This document shows, piece after piece, positions 8,379-16,957 of a DNA stretch of 64,000 nt (position 1 is the first letter of the stretch; each line of letters begins with the position of its first letter). This DNA is from Pseudolysinimonas_A sp044239695 (GTDB lineage: Bacteria; Actinomycetota; Actinomycetes; Actinomycetales; Microbacteriaceae), in contig NZ_JBIIAW010000003.1 of assembly GCF_044239695.1 (NCBI RefSeq), forward strand, positions 6,136 through 70,135, written 5' to 3'. Position numbers and translations under genes: made by a program. The notes beneath the pieces were generated by a model, which saw only the letters and a list, made by a program, of their open reading frames with translations, was not told the origin of the DNA and did not search any database.

Positions 8379-9005
8379 GTGATCGTGGAAGACGAGCCTC
8401 CGTACGCGGCCGAGCTGTTCGGCGACCGCATCGACGTCGCACGCGCCTTCACCGCGGACCTCGCACGCTTCGGCGAGGAGCTCGGCCTGATCGGTCCACT
8501 CGAGGCCGAGAGGCTGTGGTCGCGACACGTAGTCAACTGCGTGTTGATGGCTCACCTGCTGCGCCCGGGACGTGTCGGCGACGTGGGCAGTGGGGCGGGT
8601 TTGCCCGGCCTCGTGCTGGCGATCGCTCGTCCCGACGTGGACATGGTGCTCATCGAGCCGATGGAGCGCCGCACCGACTGGCTCAGCGCCGAGTCCGAAC
8701 GACTCGGTCTGACCAACGTCACGGTCGCGCGGGGGAGGGCGGAAGAGATCCGACCCGAGCCGCTGCTCGACCAGGTCACCGCCCGTGCGGTGTCGGCGCT
8801 GAGCAAGCTCGTCCCGCTGTGCGCGCCCCTCCTCAAGCCCGGTGGGGAGATGTTGTTCATGAAGGGCGCGCGGGTCCAGGATGAGGTCGTCGCGGCGGAG
8901 AAGGCTCTTCGCAAGGCTCGCATCCGCGACGCCGAGGTGCTCGTTCTGGGCGAGGGGATCGTGCCCGAGGTCACCCGGGTCTTTCGGGCTAGTCTGGGTC
9001 ACTGA
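8379..9005 (+). CDS. rsmG: 16S rRNA (guanine527-N7)-methyltransferase RsmG (GidB)
   Basis: This 208-residue SAM-dependent enzyme methylates G527 of 16S rRNA. The SAM loop VGDVGSGAGLPG is at residues 66-77, with the ribose-binding acidic region near Glu93 and the family motif RHVVNC at 49-54. I used GTG 8379; GTG 8385 is equally possible and removes two residues. Loss of rsmG gives low-level streptomycin resistance in many bacteria. It lies between two parS sites, upstream of parAB, as usual. Confidence 0.94.
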   Translation: MIVEDEPPYAAELFGDRIDVARAFTADLARFGEELGLIGPLEAERLWSRHVVNCVLMAHLLRPGRVGDVGSGAGLPGLVLAIARPDVDMVLIEPMERRTDWLSAESERLGLTNVTVARGRAEEIRPEPLLDQVTARAVSALSKLVPLCAPLLKPGGEMLFMKGARVQDEVVAAEKALRKARIRDAEVLVLGEGIVPEVTRVFRASLGH

Positions 9006-9029
9006 TCTGAGCCGGCCCTCCGCCGCCGA

Positions 9030-9045
9030 TGTTTCACGTGAAACA
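9030..9045. promoter_or_regulatory. parS centromere site (perfect)
   Basis: The perfect 16-base palindrome TGTTTCACGTGAAACA lies 27 bases before the parA start. It is a nucleation site for ParB and could also allow feedback on parAB transcription. Confidence 0.97.
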
Positions 9046-9072
9046 CACTCCGCATCACCTTGAAAGGCCTCT

Positions 9073-9954
9073 GTGAGCACGTTCGACCCTTCCACCCCCC
9101 TGGCCCAGGAGGTCGCCGATCTGACGCGCCGCCGCCTCGCTCTGGCCGACGCCACACTTCCCGTCCCGGCGGAAACCCGGATCTTCACCGTCGCCAACCA
9201 GAAGGGCGGCGTCGGTAAGACCACCACGACCGTCAATCTCGCCGCCGCCCTCGCCCAGGGCGGAGCGCGGGTTCTCGTCATCGACCTCGACCCGCAGGGC
9301 AACGCCTCGACGGCCCTCGGGGTGGAGCATCGCGCGGAGGTCGAGAGCGTCTACGACGTCATCGTGGGCGACGCCCCGATCCGGGACGCGGTGCAGCAGA
9401 GCCCGGAGTTCCCCGGTCTGTGGTGCCTTCCCGCGACCATCCACCTCGCCGGCGCCGAGATCGAGCTGGTCTCGCTCGTCGCCCGTGAGCAGCGTCTGCG
9501 CACCGCGCTCGAGATCTACCTCGGTGAGGTCGAGGACATGTACCACTACGTCTTCATCGACTGTCCGCCGTCTCTGGGCCTGCTGACGATCAACGCCTTC
9601 GTCGCGGCCAAGGAGGTGCTCATCCCGATCCAGTGCGAGTACTACGCCCTCGAAGGCCTGAGCCAGCTGCTCGACAACATCAAGCTGATCCAGCGTCACC
9701 TGAACCCGAAGCTGGCGCTGTCCACGATCCTGCTGACGATGTACGACTCGCGAACCAACCTCGCCAACCAGGTCGTCGACGAGGTGCGCGAGCACTTTCC
9801 CGCCGAGACGCTGACGACCGTCATCCCGCGCTCGGTGCGCATCTCGGAGGCGCCGAGCTACGGGCAGAGCGTCATAACCTACGACGGCAACTCGCCGGGA
9901 TCGCTCTCCTACCGTGAGGCGGCGTCCGAGATCGCGCACCGGAGCGTCGTCTGA
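9073..9954 (+). CDS. parA: Chromosome partitioning ATPase ParA (Soj)
   Basis: This 293-residue protein has the deviant Walker A KGGVGKTT at 44-51, Walker A' VLVIDLDPQGN shortly after, and FIDCPPSLG (Walker B). It forms ATP-dependent gradients on the nucleoid that move ParB-parS complexes. A 35-residue N-terminal extension precedes the ATPase core. The start is GTG, and the stop overlaps the parB ATG by one base (TGATG). Confidence 0.96.
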   Translation: MSTFDPSTPLAQEVADLTRRRLALADATLPVPAETRIFTVANQKGGVGKTTTTVNLAAALAQGGARVLVIDLDPQGNASTALGVEHRAEVESVYDVIVGDAPIRDAVQQSPEFPGLWCLPATIHLAGAEIELVSLVAREQRLRTALEIYLGEVEDMYHYVFIDCPPSLGLLTINAFVAAKEVLIPIQCEYYALEGLSQLLDNIKLIQRHLNPKLALSTILLTMYDSRTNLANQVVDEVREHFPAETLTTVIPRSVRISEAPSYGQSVITYDGNSPGSLSYREAASEIAHRSVV

Positions 9955-10910
9955 TGGCGGCTGCTCCCAAGCGCACCGGCCTCGGCCGGGGGATCGGCGC
10001 CCTCATCCCGACCGCCCCCGTCGACGACACGGGCGGCAACGAGCGTCCCGTCGACGTCTTCTTCGGCTCCGAGAGCGACCTCGTCGCCGTGCCCGGCGCC
10101 CGGCTCGCCGAGCTGGACCTCGGCGACATCGTCCCGAACGCCCAGCAGCCGCGCACCGAGTTCGAGCCGGAGGCGCTGCGCGAGCTCATCGTCTCGATCC
10201 GCGAGTTCGGTGTGCTGCAGCCGATCGTGGTGCGCCCGCGTGCGGGAGCCGCGCCCGGGGAGCCGCAGTACGAGCTCATCATGGGCGAGCGCCGATTCCG
10301 CGCGTCGAAGGCCGCCGGACGCTCCACCATCCCCGCCGTCGTCAAGGACACGGCCGACGAGGCGATGCTGCGCGACGCGCTGCTGGAGAACATCCACCGC
10401 GCGCAGCTGAACCCGCTGGAAGAAGCGTCGGCCTACAAGCAGTTGCTCGAGGACTTCGGGATCACCCAGGAGCAGCTCGCCGATCGCATCGGACGCTCAC
10501 GCCCGCAGATCACCAACACCATCCGGCTGCTCAGGCTGCCGGAGAGCATCCAGACGAAGGTCGCGGCCGGCGTACTGACCGCGGGCCACGCCCGTGCCAT
10601 CCTCTCGGTCGGCGACGAGCCGGGGATGCGGAAGCTCGCCGACAAGATCATCAACGAGGAGCTGTCGGTGCGAGCCGCGGAGGCCGCGGCCGGGCTGCTC
10701 GCGCCGCCCAAGCCGAAGACCGCCAAGCCCACCGCCGGCAAGCGTCAGGACCACCTCGGCGAACTGGGGGAGCGCCTCGGCGACAAGCTCGACACCCGGG
10801 TGAAGATCGCGCTCGGGGCCTCGAAGGGCACGATCACGATCGACTTCGCGTCGGTCGCCGACCTCCGGCGCATCTTCGAGGTGCTCGGGGTCGACTCCGC
10901 GGTGGATTGA
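9954..10910 (+). CDS. parB: Chromosome partitioning CTPase ParB (Spo0J)
   Basis: This 318-residue protein binds parS and spreads as a CTP-dependent clamp. The N-terminal ParA-contact segment is basic (KRTGLGRGIGALIP). The CTP motif GERRFRA is at 111-117 and ENIHRAQLNP at 145-154, followed by the HTH (about 168-192, TQEQLADRIGRSRPQITN). The C-terminal dimer domain is at the end. It forms an operon with parA. Confidence 0.97.
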   Translation: MAAAPKRTGLGRGIGALIPTAPVDDTGGNERPVDVFFGSESDLVAVPGARLAELDLGDIVPNAQQPRTEFEPEALRELIVSIREFGVLQPIVVRPRAGAAPGEPQYELIMGERRFRASKAAGRSTIPAVVKDTADEAMLRDALLENIHRAQLNPLEEASAYKQLLEDFGITQEQLADRIGRSRPQITNTIRLLRLPESIQTKVAAGVLTAGHARAILSVGDEPGMRKLADKIINEELSVRAAEAAAGLLAPPKPKTAKPTAGKRQDHLGELGERLGDKLDTRVKIALGASKGTITIDFASVADLRRIFEVLGVDSAVD

Positions 10911-10930
10911 GACCACTTCCGCCCAGGTGA

Positions 10931-10987
10931 CCGACGCCCGGGACGGGCGTCGGCGCACGACCGCGCGGAGGCGCGAAAGCGCCTCCG
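10931..10987. terminator. Tandem hairpins between convergent parB and ddl-like gene
   Basis: Two perfect hairpins occur in the 78-base gap. The first is CCGACGCCC/GGGCGTCGG (10931-10953, loop 5). The second is CGGAGGCGC/GCGCCTCCG (10966-10987, GAAA loop). The location suggests bidirectional termination. Confidence 0.75.
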
Positions 10988-10988
10988 C

Positions 10989-11939
10989 CTACAGCGTGTT
11001 GTGCGCAGCTTCGGCCAGGCGGGTGTAGACCCAGCCGAGGTCGTGGCCGGCGGCCTCGAGTGCCTGCGGGAGCAACGAGGTCTCGGTGAGGCCCGGCAGC
11101 ACGTTGGCCTCGAGGAACCACGGCGTCCCCGCCCCGTCGACGATCAGGTCGACGCGGGAGAGGTGGCGCATCCCGAGCGCGACATGCGCCGTGACGGCCG
11201 TCTCCGCGGCGCGGGCGGTCACCTCGGGCGAGAGGCGGGCGGGGGTGTAGAACCGCGTCTCGCCGGCGTTGTAGCGCGCCTCGAAGGAGTACACGCCCGA
11301 CAGCGGTTCGATCTCGACCGCGGGCAGGGCGACCGGGCCGTCACCGGTGTCGATGACGCCGACCGCGATCTCGGTGCCGGTGATCTGCTGCTCGACGAGG
11401 GCGACGTCCCAGTAGGTGTAGGCCTCGACCATCGCGCGCGGCATGGCGGGGCGCTCGGTGACGATCGTGACGCCTTGCGCCGAGCCGCCCTGGGCGGGCT
11501 TCACGACGAGCGGCACGGGGAGCTCGTCGTCGATCGCGGCGAAGATGGCGTCGGCACCGAGCTCGCGGAAGGCGTCGCGCCCGAGCGTGATCGATCGGGG
11601 AGTAGCGACGCCGGCGCGGGCGACGATGATCTTGGCGGTGGGCTTGTCCCAGGCGAGCCGGGCGGCGGAGGAGTCCGAGCCGACGAAGGGAACGCCGAGG
11701 AACTCCAGGAGACCGCGCAGGGCGCCGTCTTCGCCGCTGGCGCCGTGCAGGGCGGGCCAGACGGCATCCGGTCGGTTGTCGCGGAGGTAGGCCAGCAGGG
11801 TGGCATCCGGATCGCGCAGCTCGACCTCGAGGCCGTGTTCGAGCAGGCTGTCGGCGACCTGCCGGCCGCTGCGCAGCGAGATGTCGCGCTCGTGGGAGAT
11901 GCCGCCGGCGAGGACGACGACGCGCTTCAGGGCACTCAC
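10989..11939 (-). CDS. ddl: D-alanine--D-alanine ligase family protein (ATP-grasp)
   Basis: This 316-residue protein has the Ddl N-terminal motif GGISHERDISLRSG, the ATP-grasp lysine region VVKPAQGGSAQG, and the C-terminal metal/substrate motif EANVLPGLTETSLLPQA. The enzyme joins two D-alanines for peptidoglycan precursors. It is shorter than E. coli DdlA (about 364) and near DdlB length. A second Ddl may exist elsewhere, so substrate specificity is inferred. It is followed by an aminotransferase gene on the same strand (upstream, 7-base gap). Confidence 0.85.
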   Translation of the reverse strand: MSALKRVVVLAGGISHERDISLRSGRQVADSLLEHGLEVELRDPDATLLAYLRDNRPDAVWPALHGASGEDGALRGLLEFLGVPFVGSDSSAARLAWDKPTAKIIVARAGVATPRSITLGRDAFRELGADAIFAAIDDELPVPLVVKPAQGGSAQGVTIVTERPAMPRAMVEAYTYWDVALVEQQITGTEIAVGVIDTGDGPVALPAVEIEPLSGVYSFEARYNAGETRFYTPARLSPEVTARAAETAVTAHVALGMRHLSRVDLIVDGAGTPWFLEANVLPGLTETSLLPQALEAAGHDLGWVYTRLAEAAHNTL

Positions 11940-11946
11940 GGCGCCC

Positions 11947-13248
11947 TCAGCCGGCGTACGGGGGCAGGACGCCCTCGGGCTCGGCGGGCAGGGTGGAGAC
12001 CGGACCGGTCTGCTGGAACTCGTTGAGCAGCGCCAGCTCGCCGTTGATGACGATCGCCAGCCGGCGGATGCCTTCGCGGATGAAGTCGGGCGTCGGGTAG
12101 CAGAACGAGAGCCGCATCGCGTTGCGGCCGGCCCCGTCGGCGTAGAACGCGGTGCCGGGAGTGTAGGCGACGAGCTCCTTCACGGCACGGGGGAGCATCG
12201 CCTTCGAGTCGAGGTGCTCGGGGAGTCGCAGCCAGACGTAGAAGCCACCCGTAGGCACCGTCCACGACAGGGTCGGCAGTTGTTCGGCGAGCGCTCCGAG
12301 CATCGCATCGCGGCGTTCCCGGTAGACGCCGCGGAAGGTGTCGATCTGACCCTTCCAGTCGGCCGAGCCGAGGTACTCCGAGATCACGGTCTGCGAGAAC
12401 GACGACGGCGACAGCACGGCGGCTTCGTTCGCCAGGATGAGCTTCTCTCGAATGGCGTGCGGGGCGACCGCCCAGCCGACTCGGAAGCCGGGCGCCAGGG
12501 TTTTCGAGAACGTGCCGAGGTAGATGACCCCGTCCTCTTCGATCGAACGCATCGCGTGCGGGGGAGCCTGATCGAAGTACAGCAGTCCGTAGGGGTTGTC
12601 CTCGAGCACGAGGATGTCGTTCTGGCGGGCGATCTCGAGGATCTCCATCCGCCGCGCCCAGGGGAGCGTGACCCCCATCGGGTTGTGGAACGACGGGATC
12701 GTGTAGAGGAACTTGATCGTCTTACCCGAGGCCTTCACGCGCGCGATCGTCTGCCGCAGCGCCTCCGGCTCGAGGCCGTCGTCATCCATCGGCGAGTGCA
12801 CGACCTCGGCCTGGAACGACTTGAACACCGTGATGGCGGTCACATAGGACGGGCCCTCGGCGAGCACGACGTCGCCCGGGTCGAGGAAGAGTTTCGCGAC
12901 GAGTTCCAGCGCGTGCTGCGAGCCCGTCGTCACGACGAGGTCGTCGACGCCCGCATGGATGCCTTCGAGCGCCATGACCTCGAGGATCTGCTCGCGCAGC
13001 TGCGGCATCCCCTGCCCTGAGCCGTACTGCAGCGCGGTCGCCCCGCGCTCGCGCACCGTGCGCTCGACCGCACCGGTGAGCAGCTCCTGGGGGAGGGCCG
13101 AGACGAACGGCATGCCGCCGGCCAACGAGACCACCTCGGGGCGGCTGGCGACGGCGAACAGGGCACGGACCTCGGAGGCCGACAGGCCGGCCGTACGGGC
13201 GGCGTACAGCCCGCGCCACGGATCCATGTTGTTGCCCTGCATCTGCAT
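11947..13248 (-). CDS. PLP-dependent aminotransferase, class I/II (2-aminoadipate/aromatic-type)
   Basis: The product is about 433 residues. It has the N-terminal segment LSASEVRALFAVASRPEVVSLA, FHNPMGVTLP (Asn-Pro PLP contact), LEDNPYGLLYFD, and the Schiff-base lysine in LGTFSKTLAPGFRVGW. Proteins of this type transaminate 2-aminoadipate, aromatic or branched-chain amino acids; the substrate cannot be told from sequence. It resembles the catalytic half of MocR regulators but has no wHTH domain. The start is uncertain: ATG 13248 and ATG 13227 both lack a clear ribosome site. Reading frames starting further upstream add residues unlike the family. Confidence 0.85.
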   Translation of the reverse strand: MQMQGNNMDPWRGLYAARTAGLSASEVRALFAVASRPEVVSLAGGMPFVSALPQELLTGAVERTVRERGATALQYGSGQGMPQLREQILEVMALEGIHAGVDDLVVTTGSQHALELVAKLFLDPGDVVLAEGPSYVTAITVFKSFQAEVVHSPMDDDGLEPEALRQTIARVKASGKTIKFLYTIPSFHNPMGVTLPWARRMEILEIARQNDILVLEDNPYGLLYFDQAPPHAMRSIEEDGVIYLGTFSKTLAPGFRVGWAVAPHAIREKLILANEAAVLSPSSFSQTVISEYLGSADWKGQIDTFRGVYRERRDAMLGALAEQLPTLSWTVPTGGFYVWLRLPEHLDSKAMLPRAVKELVAYTPGTAFYADGAGRNAMRLSFCYPTPDFIREGIRRLAIVINGELALLNEFQQTGPVSTLPAEPEGVLPPYAG

Positions 13249-13282
13249 GGACGACAACGTTACCGGGCGATCCCCGGCGGGA

Positions 13283-13299
13283 CCCGTCCCCCGGACGGG
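13283..13299 (-). terminator. Short hairpin after the orphan membrane gene
   Basis: CCCGTCC/GGACGGG with a 3-base loop lies between the orphan gene (ends 13332) and the aminotransferase start. It may end transcription of the orphan gene. Confidence 0.4.
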
Positions 13300-13331
13300 G
13301 AACGGGCCAGAACTGACTGACTGGCCCGCGA

Positions 13332-13751
13332 CTACTTCTTGATGGCGACGCCGCGTGAATCCCTGGGAACCTTCGCCGAATAGATAGCGAACCCCGTGAT
13401 CGAGAGTACGAGGGCAGCTACAGGGACCGGGCTTGCCAGCCACCACCATCCACCCCACGTCAAGACGAGCCACGCGGTCGAGACCGTAATGACGGCCAGA
13501 AGGACTGAAAGCACGATGCCGGGTACGTGCCGCCGAGCAGTCGAACGAAGCGCAAGGTCGTCGACCTGCTCTTCGATGCGAAGCATGAGCGAGCTCCGCG
13601 CTTTCCCCGGCGGCAGAGCGTTGTGTATTTCAACCATCTTGGAGATCGGGTTCAGCGGATCGCGATATAGACGAGGCGCCCCGATAATGGCGCTGCCAAT
13701 GGCGGCAGCCGCCGCGATGATGCCAACGATGAGGGTGACCGGGCTCTCCAC
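13332..13751 (-). CDS. Uncharacterised membrane protein, probable orphan
   Basis: This 139-residue product has a hydrophobic N-terminal helix (about 5-25) and two further helices (about 77-97 and 103-124). A soluble loop of about 50 residues (MVEIHNALPPGKARSSLMLR) lies between. The C-terminus is basic. I do not recognise the family. Codon use looks less GC-biased than in its neighbours (many A/T third positions), and it interrupts the otherwise conserved trx/aminotransferase neighbourhood, so it may be a recent acquisition. It is flanked by hairpins on both sides. Confidence 0.6.
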   Translation of the reverse strand: MESPVTLIVGIIAAAAAIGSAIIGAPRLYRDPLNPISKMVEIHNALPPGKARSSLMLRIEEQVDDLALRSTARRHVPGIVLSVLLAVITVSTAWLVLTWGGWWWLASPVPVAALVLSITGFAIYSAKVPRDSRGVAIKK

Positions 13752-13812
13752 ACCCGCAATCTAGCGAGTGGGTGTGACAACTTCGCCGACTCGCGCCCCC
13801 CGGAGAACGCCA

Positions 13813-13842
13813 GATGCCCCCTCCCGGGCGGAAGGGGGCATC
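13813..13842 (-). terminator. Hairpin terminator after trxA
   Basis: A 10-base stem GATGCCCCCT/AGGGGGCATC with a 10-base loop lies 25 bases beyond the trxA stop. Confidence 0.75.
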
Positions 13843-13866
13843 CGAAAAAGCCTGGTCAGAGGCCTG

Positions 13867-14193
13867 TTACGCGAGGAACTCCGCGAGGTCGGCCTCGAGC
13901 GCCGGCTTCGGCTTGGCGCCGATGACGCGCTTGACGACCTCGCCGTTCTTGAAGACGTACATCGCCGGGATCGAGGTGATGCCGTACTTCTCGGCGGTGG
14001 CCGGGTTGTCGTCGACGTTGAGCTTGACGATGTCGAGCTTGTCGGCGTTCTCCTCGGCGATCTTGTCGAGGATGGGCGACACGGCGCGACACGGGCCGCA
14101 CCACTCCGCCCAGAAGTCGACCATGATCGGCTTGTCGGACTTGAGGACGTCGGCCTCGAACGAGGCGTCGGTCACATCCCTGGCGCTGGACAT
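13867..14193 (-). CDS. trxA: Thioredoxin
   Basis: This 108-residue thioredoxin has the active site WCGPC at 31-35 and the cis-proline in TSIPAMYVF (Pro76). It reduces protein disulfides and is recycled by TrxB, which lies 65 bases upstream on the same strand. Length and motifs are standard. A hairpin terminator follows. Confidence 0.97.
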   Translation of the reverse strand: MSSARDVTDASFEADVLKSDKPIMVDFWAEWCGPCRAVSPILDKIAEENADKLDIVKLNVDDNPATAEKYGITSIPAMYVFKNGEVVKRVIGAKPKPALEADLAEFLA

Positions 14194-14258
14194 CTGTTTC
14201 CTTCTTCCTTCTTCAGGTCTGCTGATGCCAACCGCGGGGCGCGGTCGGTCATTCCGGG

Positions 14259-15260
14259 TCAGGCGGAGATGATCGCGGGGTCCGGCACCGGCGCAGCGGG
14301 CTCGCGCGGGTCGCCGCCGGCCGCCACGAGGAGGTCGTTCGGCAGGTCGGCGAGGTAGTGCTCCGCGTCGAGCGCCGCGACCGTGCCCGAACCCGCCGCG
14401 GTGATCGCCTGCTTGTAGGTCGGGTCGACGACGTCGCCGGCCGCGAAGACGCCGGGGATGTTGGTGCGCGACGATCGGCCCTCGACGGCGATCGTGCCGG
14501 CCTCGGTGAGGTCGAGCTGGCCGTGGATGAGGTGGGTGCGCGGGTCGGAGCCGATCGCGACGAACATGCCCTGCACGTCGAGCGTGGTCTCGGTGCCGGT
14601 CTCGGTGTCGACGATGCCGATGCCGGTGACCTTCTCGTCGCCGTAGACGTGCGCGACCTCCTGGTTCCAGAGCACCTGGATCTTGGGATCGGCGAACGCG
14701 CGCTCCTGCATCGCGACCGAGGCGCGGAAGGCATCCCGGCGGTGCACGAGGTAGACGGTGTCGGCGAACCGAGTGAGGAAGGTCGCCTCCTCGAGGGCGG
14801 AGTCACCGCCGCCGATGACCGCGACCTTCTTCTGCTTGAAGAACGCCCCGTCGCAGGTGGCGCACCACGAGACGCCGTAGCCGGAGAGCCGGGTCTCGTC
14901 GGCGAGCCCGAGCTTGCGGTACTCCGAGCCCGTCGCGTAGATGACGGCGAGGGCCTCGACCACGGTGCCGTCGCCGAGGTGGATCTTCTTGACGTCGCCG
15001 GCGAGTTCGACCTTCGTCACGTCGTCGTAGACGATCTCGGCGCCGAACCGCTCGGCCTGCGCCTGCATCTTCATCATCAGGTCGGGACCCATGATGCCGT
15101 CGGGGAAGCCCGGGAAGTTCTCGACCTCGGTGGTCTTCATCAGCTCGCCGCCGAACTCCACGCTCGAGGCGATCACGAGGGGCTTGAGGTTCGCGCGCGC
15201 GGCGTAGATCGCGGCGGTGTACCCCGCCGGTCCTGAGCCGATGATCACGATCTGACGCAT
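14259..15260 (-). CDS. trxB: Thioredoxin-disulfide reductase
   Basis: This 333-residue flavoprotein reduces thioredoxin with NADPH. The FAD motif GSGPAG is at 8-13, redox CATC at 133-136 and the NADPH motif GGGDSA at 150-155. I set the start at ATG 15260 (MRQIVIIG); the frame stays open far upstream, but that extension is out of family and overlaps murJ. trxA is downstream and probably co-transcribed. Confidence 0.96.
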   Translation of the reverse strand: MRQIVIIGSGPAGYTAAIYAARANLKPLVIASSVEFGGELMKTTEVENFPGFPDGIMGPDLMMKMQAQAERFGAEIVYDDVTKVELAGDVKKIHLGDGTVVEALAVIYATGSEYRKLGLADETRLSGYGVSWCATCDGAFFKQKKVAVIGGGDSALEEATFLTRFADTVYLVHRRDAFRASVAMQERAFADPKIQVLWNQEVAHVYGDEKVTGIGIVDTETGTETTLDVQGMFVAIGSDPRTHLIHGQLDLTEAGTIAVEGRSSRTNIPGVFAAGDVVDPTYKQAITAAGSGTVAALDAEHYLADLPNDLLVAAGGDPREPAAPVPDPAIISA

Positions 15261-15346
15261 GGCGAAGCCTGCTTTCCGGAGCTCGCGCTCACATCCACCT
15301 GGTGCAACACATCCTAGGTATCCGTTATTTCTGAACCGGTTGCCGT

Positions 15347-16957
15347 TCAGTTTCGTCTGATGAAAGACACGGTGCCGCGCAGCTCCGGCGCGCGCGTCAC
15401 GGCGAGCACGAGAAGGAAGACGAGGATGCCGACCACGCCGACCGCCGCCGTCGTGACGATCCCCTCCAGACGTCCCGCGGTCGCGAACCCGCCCGGGGCG
15501 AACCCGCCGAGCAGGGCCAGCACGCCGACCGCCGCTGCGGCCGCGGGGATCGTCGCGAGGGCGAAGATCCCGAAGCGCCGCACGATGCGACGCCCTCCGC
15601 CGCCGAGCCGCCGACGGAGGATGACGGCGCCGGCGAGGGCCTGCACGATGACGGAGAGGGAGGTGACCAGGCCGATGCCCGCCGCGATCCATGCCGACGG
15701 CGCGGCGAGGAGGGCGAGCGTGCCGGCGATGAAGAGTGCGGCCTGCACGACCTGGAGCAGGAACGGGGTGCGGGTGTCGCCGAGGGCGTAGAACGCGCGC
15801 TGCACGACGTAGAGGCTGCTGAACGGCACCAGACCGACGAGGAAGCCGAGGAGCACGATCGCGATCACCCGCGCCTCCTCGTCGCCGTCGGCGAAGAACC
15901 GCGCGAACGGCACCGCTGCCGCCGCGAGCGCGGCACCGGCTCCGGCCACCAGCATCCCGATCGCCCGCAGCGACGCGGAGAGGTCCGCGCGCAGGGCCGG
16001 GATGTCGGCATCCCGCACGGCTGCGGCCATCCGGGTGAAGTAGGGCGTCGCGATCGAGATCGCGATGATCGAGTGCGACAGCATGAAGATCAGCCAGGTG
16101 ACCCGGAGCACGGCGAGCGAGGCATCGTCGGGGTTGGCGGTCGAGGCGACGTTGGTCTGCACCAGGTTGGTGAGCTGCACGACGAGCACCATGCCGACGA
16201 CCCAGCCGGCCGCCCGCGCGGGGGCTCCCAGCCCGGCCCCTCGCCAGCGGAAGTCGGGTCGGAACCGCAGGCCGGTCCGACGCCAGAAGAACAGCAGCAG
16301 GATCGCCTGGAGCGCCACGCCGAGCGTCGCGCCGCCCCCGAGCACCGCGATGCGGTCCGGACTCCACTCCGCTGCCGCGTCGTGCGCCGGCACGACGCCG
16401 TACAGCGCGGCGAACAGCGCGAGGGTTCCGATCATCACGACGTTGTTGAGGGCCGGAGCCCACGCCGCCGGTCCGTAGATGCCGCGGGCATTGAGCACCT
16501 CGCCGACGAGGGCGTAGACGGCGTAGAAGAAGATCTGAGGGAGGCACCAGTAGGCCAGCGACACCGCCAGCTCGAGGCCGCCTCCGGCCAGGGCTCCTTC
16601 TCGGCTGGCCAGGGCGTAGAGCCGCACGATCAGCGGCGCCGCGAAGGTGGCGGCGATCGTCGTGACCAGGAAGGCGGCGACGCCGAGGGTCACCAGCCGG
16701 TTGACGAACGCCTGCCCGCCGTCGGCCTGCGTGGCCGCCTTGACGATGTGCGGCACGAGCACCGCCTGCAGCAGGCCCCCGGCGACGATGGCGTAGATGT
16801 AGGTCGGCAGTTGATTGGCGAGGGCGAAGGCGTTCGGTCCCGGCTGGGTGACGCCGATCACGGCGGCGAGCACCGCCGCGTTGGCGAAGCCGAGGAGGCG
16901 CGACAGGATCGTGCCGGACGCGAGAGCGGCACTCGCGCGTCCGACGGTCGCGCTCAC
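15347..16957 (-). CDS. murJ: Lipid II flippase MurJ (MviN family)
   Basis: This 536-residue protein has about 14 membrane helices and begins VSATVGRASAALASGTILSR, the MviN N-terminus, with a conserved Arg in the first helix (TILSRLLGF). MurJ flips lipid II across the membrane. GTG 16957 overlaps the stop of the DUF6049 gene by 4 bases, which fixes the start. The order DUF6049-murJ-trxB-trxA is common in actinobacteria. It lacks the long cytosolic kinase-like extension of mycobacterial MurJ. Confidence 0.93.
   Translation of the reverse strand: MSATVGRASAALASGTILSRLLGFANAAVLAAVIGVTQPGPNAFALANQLPTYIYAIVAGGLLQAVLVPHIVKAATQADGGQAFVNRLVTLGVAAFLVTTIAATFAAPLIVRLYALASREGALAGGGLELAVSLAYWCLPQIFFYAVYALVGEVLNARGIYGPAAWAPALNNVVMIGTLALFAALYGVVPAHDAAAEWSPDRIAVLGGGATLGVALQAILLLFFWRRTGLRFRPDFRWRGAGLGAPARAAGWVVGMVLVVQLTNLVQTNVASTANPDDASLAVLRVTWLIFMLSHSIIAISIATPYFTRMAAAVRDADIPALRADLSASLRAIGMLVAGAGAALAAAAVPFARFFADGDEEARVIAIVLLGFLVGLVPFSSLYVVQRAFYALGDTRTPFLLQVVQAALFIAGTLALLAAPSAWIAAGIGLVTSLSVIVQALAGAVILRRRLGGGGRRIVRRFGIFALATIPAAAAAVGVLALLGGFAPGGFATAGRLEGIVTTAAVGVVGILVFLLVLAVTRAPELRGTVSFIRRN

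Noticed and set aside
11947..13248. MocR-type transcription regulator.
   Set aside because: Only the aminotransferase fold is present; there is no N-terminal GntR wHTH.
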